From Cryobacterium sp. N22 (GTDB lineage: Bacteria > Actinomycetota > Actinomycetes > Actinomycetales > Microbacteriaceae): 64,000 bases of DNA. A model generated the notes under the pieces. That model was not told where the DNA came from, searched no databases, and was given only the letters and a program-made list of their open reading frames with translations. Position numbers and translations under genes: made by a program. The stretch is from NCBI RefSeq assembly GCF_002929555.1, contig NZ_PJJP01000038.1, positions 193,409-257,408 of the forward strand, given 5' to 3'. Every line of letters begins with the position of its first letter. Position 1 is the first letter of the stretch. Of this stretch, positions 58,163 through 64,000 are shown piece after piece.

Positions 58163-59596
58163 TCAGGACGACGGAGCGAGGACCGCACTCATGGTGTGGG
58201 TCTCCCCCGGCGCCAGAGTGATCCGGTCGCTCTGCAGATTGGCGCTCTCCAGACAGACCATGCCCGTCCATTCGTCGGCGCCGAAATCGGCCATCGCTTC
58301 GGCCTTCCGGCGCCACGGATTCCAGATCACCCGGCTCTGCGAGCCCTCGGTGGAGACTGACACCGTGCGCCCCGTGCCATCTGAGATGAGCGCGTCAGCG
58401 CTCGTGCCGAGATAGATCCGATCGGTTTCGCCCGTCAGCGTCACCGGGCGTTCCTCGCCGTCCTGCGCCTCCGGGCCGGCTAACCGGTCGATGAACCGCA
58501 GACCCTCGAACCCGGAGATCTGCACGGCCTGCGCGTCCGGCACGCTCAGATAGGTGTGGAAGGCCTCCTCGAACGCCACCGGGGCATCGTCGAGGTTGCG
58601 AATCTGCAGAGCGAGGCCCAGCCGGGCGCCGATGGTGACGGTGTAGCGCGCCTCGAACCGGTGCGGCCAGGCGGAGGACCGCGTCTGCTCGCTGTCGGTC
58701 AAGCTGAAGACGAGAACAACATCGCCTGCGGACTCGTGCGCCTGCGTCAGCTTCCACTTGGCCAGCCGGGCGAACCCGTGCGCCGGAGCGGTGGGGTCGG
58801 TCGCGAGTGGCCCGAACCACGGGAAGCAGACCGGCACCCCGCCGCGCATCGGGTGGCCCGGGGCGAACTCGCTCGAGCCGCTCATCCACAACACCGGCGC
58901 GTGACCGGTCGGCGTCCAGGCGGTGACGTGGGCACCGTGCAGGTAGACCTCCGCGGTGCCGGCGGCACCGGCGACCCTGACGACGGGCAGGCCACCCTGG
59001 CCGATGCCGATCGTCACGGATGCCGGCAGCGCGGGTGCGTCCAGCCTGGCCACGGATTCCGTCACGACGTCCAGCACCGGCTGGTCGATGTCGACGGCGA
59101 AGCCCGGCTCGTCGTCGTGCAGTTCTTCGAGGGTCGCCAGCTGCGACTCGAGCAGCGCGGGCGGCATGAAGTGCTCGCTGCGGCCCTCGAGCCGATTCGA
59201 GAGCACCTCGAGCGAGCCGGCCAGGTGCACGAACCGCACATTGGGCGCGGCCTGGCTGATCGCCTCGCGGTAGACCCGCTTGAGCGCCGAGCACGCGACG
59301 ACGAGTCCGCGTCCCTCGGCTCCCGCGTCGGCCAGGGCCTGGCCGACCAGCGCCAGCCACGGCCACCTGTCGGCATCCGTCAGCGGCACACCGCCGGCCA
59401 TCTTGACGATGTTGGCCTGCGGATGCAAACCGTCGGCGTCGGTGAACTGCACATCGAGAGAGTGTGCGATAAGCGCCCCGATGGTGCTCTTCCCCGACCC
59501 CGACACCCCCATGACGACTACCTGCACGGCCGCGGCGGCTACCCCTGTTGCCGCACCGCGCAGCTCCCCGACGGAGCTCTGCAGCGCCGCGCTCAC
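58163..59596 (-). CDS. Gluconokinase fused to D-hexose-6-phosphate mutarotase
   Basis: A 477-residue two-domain enzyme. Residues ~20-185 are a GntK-type gluconokinase with Walker [10 protein letters not shown] (30-38), [20 protein letters not shown] and [13 protein letters not shown]. Residues ~195-477 are a YeaD-type mutarotase with [28 protein letters not shown] and [16 protein letters not shown]. The first half phosphorylates gluconate; the second interconverts alpha- and beta-hexose-6-phosphate. There is no stop or frame break at the junction. The start overlaps the manD stop by four bases, so it is the last gene of the hexuronate operon. Confidence 0.9.
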   Translation of the reverse strand: MSAALQSSVGELRGAATGVAAAAVQVVVMGVSGSGKSTIGALIAHSLDVQFTDADGLHPQANIVKMAGGVPLTDADRWPWLALVGQALADAGAEGRGLVVACSALKRVYREAISQAAPNVRFVHLAGSLEVLSNRLEGRSEHFMPPALLESQLATLEELHDDEPGFAVDIDQPVLDVVTESVARLDAPALPASVTIGIGQGGLPVVRVAGAAGTAEVYLHGAHVTAWTPTGHAPVLWMSGSSEFAPGHPMRGGVPVCFPWFGPLATDPTAPAHGFARLAKWKLTQAHESAGDVVLVFSLTDSEQTRSSAWPHRFEARYTVTIGARLGLALQIRNLDDAPVAFEEAFHTYLSVPDAQAVQISGFEGLRFIDRLAGPEAQDGEERPVTLTGETDRIYLGTSADALISDGTGRTVSVSTEGSQSRVIWNPWRRKAEAMADFGADEWTGMVCLESANLQSDRITLAPGETHTMSAVLAPSS

Positions 59597-60831
59597 CAGT
59601 CGTGGACCGTTCCATCGGCCAGCCGGTTGTACGGCAGGTAGGCCGTGGCGTACGGGTACTTGCCCGCTTCGTCCACGTTCATTTCGACGCCCAGGCCGGG
59701 GTTGTCGCCGGGGTGCAGCATGCCGTTGTTCCAGGTGTAGGACTGCTCGAAGACCGCGTTGGTCTTGTCGCCGTGCTTCATGTACTCCTGGATACCGAAG
59801 TTATGGATGGCCATGCCGAGATGCATTGCCGCGGCCATGCCCACCGGGGAGATGTCGGTCGGCCCGTGCATGCCCGACTTGATCTGGTACTGGGATGCGT
59901 ACTCGAGGATCTTCTTGAGGTGAGTGATGCCACCGGTGTGGGTGACGGCGCTGCGCACGTAGTCGATGAGCTGCTCGCGGATGATCTGCTGGTAGTCCCA
60001 GATCGAGTTGAAGATCTCGCCGATCGCCAGCGGCGTCGTCGTGTGCTGCCGCACCAGCCGCAGGGCCTCCTGGTTTTCGGCTGGCGTGCAGTCCTCGAGC
60101 CAGAACAGGTCGTACGGCTCCAGCGACTTGCCCAGCGATGCCGCCTGGATGGGCGTCATCCGGTGGTGGCCGTCGTGCAGCAGCGGGATTTCGGGGCCGA
60201 ACTCGTTGCGCACGGCCTCGAAGACCGTGGGCACGTGGCGCAGGTACGCGCGGGTGTCCCAGTCTTCCTCGGCGGGCAGAGCGCCGCGCTGGGCGGGTTC
60301 ATGGTCGTAGCGCACGCCCTCGTTGCCGGGCAGGCCCTTGTTCGACGCGATCCCGTAGATCGATTCGAGGCCGGGAACACCGGTCTGCACGCGGATGGCC
60401 TTGTAGCCCTGCTCCAAGTGCGAGTTGACGCTGTCGAACACCTCGGGGAGCGACTTGCCCGACGCGTGGCCGTAGGCGAGCAGGCCGGTGCGGGACGCGC
60501 CGCCGAGCAGCTGGTAGAGCGGCATGCCGGCGGCCTTGGCCTTGATGTCCCAGAGGGCGACATCCACGGCGGAGATCGCGGCCATGGTGACCGGGCCGCG
60601 ACGCCAGTAGGCGCTGCGGTACAGGAACTGCCAGGTGTCCTCGATGTTGTGAGCATCCCGGCCGAGGAGCAGCGGCACGACGTGCTCGGTGAGGTAGGCC
60701 ACGACGGCCAGTTCACGGCCGTTCAGGGTGGCGTCACCGAGGCCGGTGAGGCCGTCATCGGTCGTGAGCTTGAGAGTGACGAAGTTACGGTCGGGGCTGG
60801 TGACGATGACTTCAGCCTTGTCGATTTTCAC
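59593..60831 (-). CDS. manD: D-mannonate dehydratase (enolase superfamily, ManD)
   Basis: A 412-residue enolase-superfamily dehydratase converting D-mannonate to 2-keto-3-deoxygluconate. The N-terminal capping domain is followed by a barrel with [56 protein letters not shown] and [11 protein letters not shown]. The length and the [10 protein letters not shown] end match ManD/RspA. It replaces the unrelated UxuA in this pathway. The GTG start has AGAAGGA upstream. Confidence 0.92.
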   Translation of the reverse strand: MKIDKAEVIVTSPDRNFVTLKLTTDDGLTGLGDATLNGRELAVVAYLTEHVVPLLLGRDAHNIEDTWQFLYRSAYWRRGPVTMAAISAVDVALWDIKAKAAGMPLYQLLGGASRTGLLAYGHASGKSLPEVFDSVNSHLEQGYKAIRVQTGVPGLESIYGIASNKGLPGNEGVRYDHEPAQRGALPAEEDWDTRAYLRHVPTVFEAVRNEFGPEIPLLHDGHHRMTPIQAASLGKSLEPYDLFWLEDCTPAENQEALRLVRQHTTTPLAIGEIFNSIWDYQQIIREQLIDYVRSAVTHTGGITHLKKILEYASQYQIKSGMHGPTDISPVGMAAAMHLGMAIHNFGIQEYMKHGDKTNAVFEQSYTWNNGMLHPGDNPGLGVEMNVDEAGKYPYATAYLPYNRLADGTVHDW

Positions 60832-60877
60832 GTGTGTGTCCTTCTGTTCTGCGGGATTCTTGCGGGATGAATTGTGG

Positions 60878-62356
60878 CTAGTCGAGCGGCGGGAGGGTGT
60901 TGCCCACCCGCTGCGCCCGGAAGGAGGCTGTCGACAGGGCCGGGTCGACGGGCGGCTCGCCCTGCTCGGCGCGGATGCGGCGTTCGGCGATCTCGGCGAC
61001 GATCACGGCGTGACGCTTGTCGGTCAGCGGGTAGAAGATCATCACGGCGATGGCGATCACGGATGCCACGAGGGGGACCAGCCCGGCGCCGGCGCGAATG
61101 CCGAGTTCGGCGGAGGCGGTCTGCACGGATTCGCCGGCGGCGTAGCCACCCCAGGCCAGGGAGAAGGCCGCGAGGGCGCCACCCACGGCCTGGCCGGTCT
61201 TGCGGGTGAAGGAGAACAGCGCGTAGGTCATGCCTTCGGCACGGACCCCGGTCTTCCACTCGCCGTACTCAACGGTGTCGGCCTCCAGCGCCCACACGAT
61301 CATGTTCACGAGGATGATGCCGATCAAGCAGATGGCGAGGCCGGAGAAGCCCAACCAGACCATGCTTGCGGGGGCCAAGAATACGATGAGCCCGCCGACG
61401 GCCATGATGCCGCCGCCGGCCATGTAGGCCGTGCGCTTGCCGAACTTGCGCACGATGGCCGGAATGAAGGCTGCCAGGCCGAAGGTGGCCACAATCTGGA
61501 AGATGGAGAGTGCGGCGTAGAGGGGCAGGGCGTGCAGCACGTCGCGCAGGTAGTACAGCTGCACTGTGCTCAGCGCGAGCATTCCGGTGAGGAAGATGAA
61601 CGAGCTGATGCAGAGCATGAACAGGGGCTTGTTGCCCTTGAGGGTGGCCAGGCTCTGTTTCAGCGACACATTGGTGACCGTCCGAACGACCCTTTCCTTG
61701 GCCGTGAAGACAGTGAACATGTACAGCGCGGTGCCGACGACGACGAAGCTGAGGGTCATGATCGTGAAGGTGGCCTGAAGGTCGGCGCCGGGCACGATCA
61801 GCGGGGCCACGAAGATGCCGAGCCCGGCACCCACGATCATGCCGCCAATGGTGCGCGCACTGGCCAGCTTGGCCCGTCCGGTGGGGGTCTGGGTCATCGC
61901 GCCGGCCATCGAGCCGAACGGGATGTTCACCAGGCTGTAGGCCAGTCCGAGGGCGGCGTAGGTGCAGTATGCGTAGATCAGCATGCCGGACTCGCCGATC
62001 TGCGGCACCGAGAAGGTGGCTGCAGAGAGCAGCAGCAGGGGGACGGAGCCGAACATGATGAACGGGCGGAACTTGCCGAACCGCTTGCTGTAGGCCCGGT
62101 CGACGATGCGGCCGGCGAAGACGTCGGCGAACGCGTCGAAGACGCGCACCACCAGCAGGAGCGTGCCCGCTGCTGCGGCCGAGATGCCGGCGACATCCGT
62201 GTAGTAGACCAGGAGGAACATCGTGGCTGTGGTGAAAGCCAGGTTGTTCGCGGCGTCTCCGGCGCCATAACCGAGAATGCTGAGTTTGCTCAGACCGGTC
62301 ACGGGCTCTTTCGTTGCTGCGGGATTGTCCGCATTCACGATCGTTGTGCTTGACAT
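60878..62356 (-). CDS. GPH-family sugar (hexuronide/hexuronate) symporter
   Basis: A 492-residue membrane transporter with about twelve spans. The N-terminus ([40 protein letters not shown]) is a GPH (glycoside-pentoside-hexuronide:cation) hallmark, and a [21 protein letters not shown] block lies in the second half. It probably brings in glucuronate, galacturonate or their glycosides for the adjacent enzymes. AAGGAG precedes the ATG. A LacI-type operator lies 137 bp upstream. Confidence 0.9.
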   Translation of the reverse strand: MSSTTIVNADNPAATKEPVTGLSKLSILGYGAGDAANNLAFTTATMFLLVYYTDVAGISAAAAGTLLLVVRVFDAFADVFAGRIVDRAYSKRFGKFRPFIMFGSVPLLLLSAATFSVPQIGESGMLIYAYCTYAALGLAYSLVNIPFGSMAGAMTQTPTGRAKLASARTIGGMIVGAGLGIFVAPLIVPGADLQATFTIMTLSFVVVGTALYMFTVFTAKERVVRTVTNVSLKQSLATLKGNKPLFMLCISSFIFLTGMLALSTVQLYYLRDVLHALPLYAALSIFQIVATFGLAAFIPAIVRKFGKRTAYMAGGGIMAVGGLIVFLAPASMVWLGFSGLAICLIGIILVNMIVWALEADTVEYGEWKTGVRAEGMTYALFSFTRKTGQAVGGALAAFSLAWGGYAAGESVQTASAELGIRAGAGLVPLVASVIAIAVMIFYPLTDKRHAVIVAEIAERRIRAEQGEPPVDPALSTASFRAQRVGNTLPPLD

Positions 62357-62492
62357 GGGGCTCCTTTACCCGTTGTACGCATGTTCTGCTGGGTGGCGGT
62401 GGCTGTCGAGTTCTCGCGAATCCTGCGAGCGAACCCCGTTACGAACCTTCCCTGCGTGTGTTCTGAATTCAGTGAATCACGTCATTCGCCAT

Positions 62493-62510
62493 TTGGCAAG
62501 CGGTTGCCAA
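62493..62510. promoter_or_regulatory. LacI-type operator upstream of the GPH symporter
   Basis: TTGGCAAGCGGTTGCCAA is an 18-bp palindrome with one mismatch and a central CG-type core typical of LacI-family sites. It lies in the ~260-bp gap between the fructuronate reductase and symporter genes. No regulator gene is present in the window, so it may be just beyond the right edge. Confidence 0.6.
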
Positions 62511-62617
62511 CATTGCCGGGAAACACCACACCCCCGAGGCCGGAATCAGAAGGATTCACCGGGCATCGGGGGCGGAGTAAGGCGGGCGGAGTTTTGGCCG
62601 GTCGGCCTGAGGATTGC

Positions 62618-64000
62618 TTAGCTATTGTCGGCCACGACGGCACGGATGCCGGCCAGGATGGCGTCGTCGGCGGCGAGGGCGGGGTCGATCAGCTCGACGA
62701 GCCGTTCGAGCGCCCTTTCCTGCCCCTCGGCCAGCGCCGCGGCCACGGCCCGCGAGTCGGCGTCGACAAGCGGATAGTCCCGAAGAACCAGGGTGACCCA
62801 CGAGCCGATCGCGCGGATGCCGGCGGCCGAGGTACGACCGGCCGTGCGCTCGGCGAGCATCGTCGGCACAATCCGCACGCGCAGCTTCGTGACGGCTTCG
62901 CCCGAGATCTGGCCGAGCCGGTGCTCGATGCGGGCGTTGTCGAAGCGTTCGAGCAGGGCAGCGCGGTAGTCATCGAGCGCCAGCCCGTCCGCGGGCAGGT
63001 GCCGGATGACGTCGTCCCACCAGTCGTTGACCCAGCCGCGGCACACAGGGTCGGCCATGGCCTGGGCTACGCTATCGTGGCCGCGGACCAGGCCGGCGTA
63101 GGCCAGCAGGCTGTGGGCGCCGTTGAGCATCCAGAGCTTGCGCCGTTCGAACGGTTCGATGTCGTCGACGAAGCGGGCGCCGGCTCGCTCCCAGGCCGGA
63201 CGTCCGCCCGGGAAGGACCCGCTGAGCACCCAGTCCCTGAACGGCTCGGTGACCACTGCCGCGTCGTCGTGCCAGCCGGTCAGGGCGGCGGCGGCGGCCA
63301 GGTCGGCCGGTGTCGTGCGCGGGGTGATCCGGTCGACGGAGGTGGAGACGAACGACGCCTCGGTGTCGATCCAGTCGGCCAGGGCCGGGCTGGTCAACCG
63401 GGCCAGCGCCCCGAGCCCCTTGGCGAGGAAGTCCCCGTTGTCGGGGATGTTGTCGCAGGACACTATCGCGAGCGGCCCGGCGCCGGCCCGGCACCTGGCC
63501 TCGAGTCCGAGCAAGAGCCGGCCCAACGTGGTGGTGGGCCCGTCCGTACGGGCATCCGGCAGCGTGTCTGCGGCGAAGGCCTCGCGCAGCCAGGCCACGT
63601 CGGCCGCTACGGCGGGGTCGGTCAGGTTGGGCAGCCCGTCGGCCCTCAGCCTGTAGCCGGCCTCGGTGATGGTCAACGTCACGACGCTCGTGGTCGGCGC
63701 CGCGAGCAGGTCGCAAAGCCTGGGCAGGTCGGCCCCGTCCACGGCTTCCACGATGCTCGTCACGATCGTCGCCGAGTCGCCGGCCTCCGAACGCTCGACG
63801 AGGGTGAATAGCCCATCCTGGGGCGCCAGCTCCAGTGCGGCCTGGGGGTTGCGGCCGGTGAAGGCGGCGATGCCCCACTCGGCGTCGTCGTCGACCTGGT
63901 CGGTGAACCAAGCTTGGTGCGCACGGTGGAACGCGCCCAGCCCGAGGTGCACGATGCGCACAGGAGCCTTCTTCTGCGGCTGACGGGTGCGCGCCGCGTA
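62618..64000 (-). CDS. uxuB: Fructuronate reductase / mannitol dehydrogenase family (right-edge partial)
   Basis: At least 447 residues of a mannitol-dehydrogenase-family enzyme; UxuB reduces fructuronate to mannonate, the substrate of ManD. RIVHLGLGAFHRAHQAWFTD binds NAD, SCDNIPDNG and the KLWMLNGAHSLLAY active-site Lys/Asn-His block are clear. A GTG at 63961 could start the protein, but the frame stays open to the window edge (AARTRQPQKKAPVRIV), a stretch that resembles the natural N-terminus of actinobacterial relatives. It is therefore listed as continuing past the edge. Confidence 0.88.
   Translation of the reverse strand, partial: YAARTRQPQKKAPVRIVHLGLGAFHRAHQAWFTDQVDDDAEWGIAAFTGRNPQAALELAPQDGLFTLVERSEAGDSATIVTSIVEAVDGADLPRLCDLLAAPTTSVVTLTITEAGYRLRADGLPNLTDPAVAADVAWLREAFAADTLPDARTDGPTTTLGRLLLGLEARCRAGAGPLAIVSCDNIPDNGDFLAKGLGALARLTSPALADWIDTEASFVSTSVDRITPRTTPADLAAAAALTGWHDDAAVVTEPFRDWVLSGSFPGGRPAWERAGARFVDDIEPFERRKLWMLNGAHSLLAYAGLVRGHDSVAQAMADPVCRGWVNDWWDDVIRHLPADGLALDDYRAALLERFDNARIEHRLGQISGEAVTKLRVRIVPTMLAERTAGRTSAAGIRAIGSWVTLVLRDYPLVDADSRAVAAALAEGQERALERLVELIDPALAADDAILAGIRAVVADNS

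Noticed and set aside
1-64000. CRISPR array, tRNA, rRNA, transposase or phage genes
   Set aside because: No direct-repeat array, cloverleaf-like sequence, ribosomal RNA segment or recombinase reading frame was found on either strand.

Overview
The window is high-GC, densely coded DNA from an actinobacterium. A CarD regulator, a sigma-70 region 4-only protein, a short YidC paralogue beside a DUF6412 protein, a DUF5997 protein, araB-araD-araA order, several apparently leaderless genes and frequent GTG/TTG starts all fit Actinobacteria. Microbacteriaceae (a Cryobacterium-like or related genus) is my best guess, but no rRNA or other decisive marker is present. There are no tRNA or rRNA genes, no CRISPR array and no insertion sequence.

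Layout. 1-2451: three-gene sugar ABC uptake operon (binding lipoprotein and two permeases, the second cut by the left edge), divergent from a nucleoside hydrolase. 3632-6583: degenerate Nudix-like protein, esterase, and a DUF5997 gene divergent from a LysR-effector-domain protein. 6656-10756: TetR regulator divergent from a drug-resistance-like operon (DrrA/DrrB-type ABC exporter, two VOC proteins, a GyrI-like protein). 10762-12831: two tandem paralogous one-span membrane proteins of unknown function. 12937-16100: DUF1801 protein, potassium-channel-like protein, carD, a GH114-like lipoprotein and a small membrane protein. 16101-16583: gene-free block of palindromes. 16584-25684: YidC/DUF6412 pair, PPK2, flavin disulfide reductase, AI-2E family transporter, pyruvate oxidase, Fic protein and a lipoprotein. 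25736-33558: flippase-like protein, epimerase-like protein, an ABC pair divergent from a two-component system, a phosphotransferase and a Cys-cluster/pentapeptide protein. 33586-38826: LacI regulator and the L-arabinose operon araBDA. 38918-44765: two c-di-GMP signalling proteins, a PLDc_N/SHOCT protein, an SDR and an rpmJ paralogue. 44814-45963: soxR divergent from sodA with a textbook SoxR box. 46060-50106: large FtsX-type ABC exporter and a PNPOx-like oxidase. 50174-55377: N-acetylglucosamine regulon (nagA, split PTS IIA/IIB, GntR regulator, IIC, nagB). 55374-58066: LysE exporter with divergent AsnC regulator, azlCD and a sigma-region-4 protein. 58163-64000: hexuronate/gluconate cluster (fructuronate reductase, GPH symporter, ManD, gluconokinase-mutarotase fusion).

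The carbohydrate clusters follow one logic: a local LacI, GntR or unidentified regulator acts on palindromic operators in the intergenic regions to induce uptake and catabolism of alpha-glucosides (tentative), arabinose, GlcNAc and hexuronates.

The least explained material is not protein coding. Several families of about 45-70 bp imperfect palindromes sit mostly at gene ends. The best one has five copies (3555-3614, 4285-4349, 6586-6650, 45985-46045, 50130-50190), with compensatory base changes between arms, both orientations, and two copies that supply the stop codon and last codons of the neighbouring gene. A second theme is a set of genes that carry a -10 hexamer exactly six bases before the start codon, indicating leaderless transcripts.
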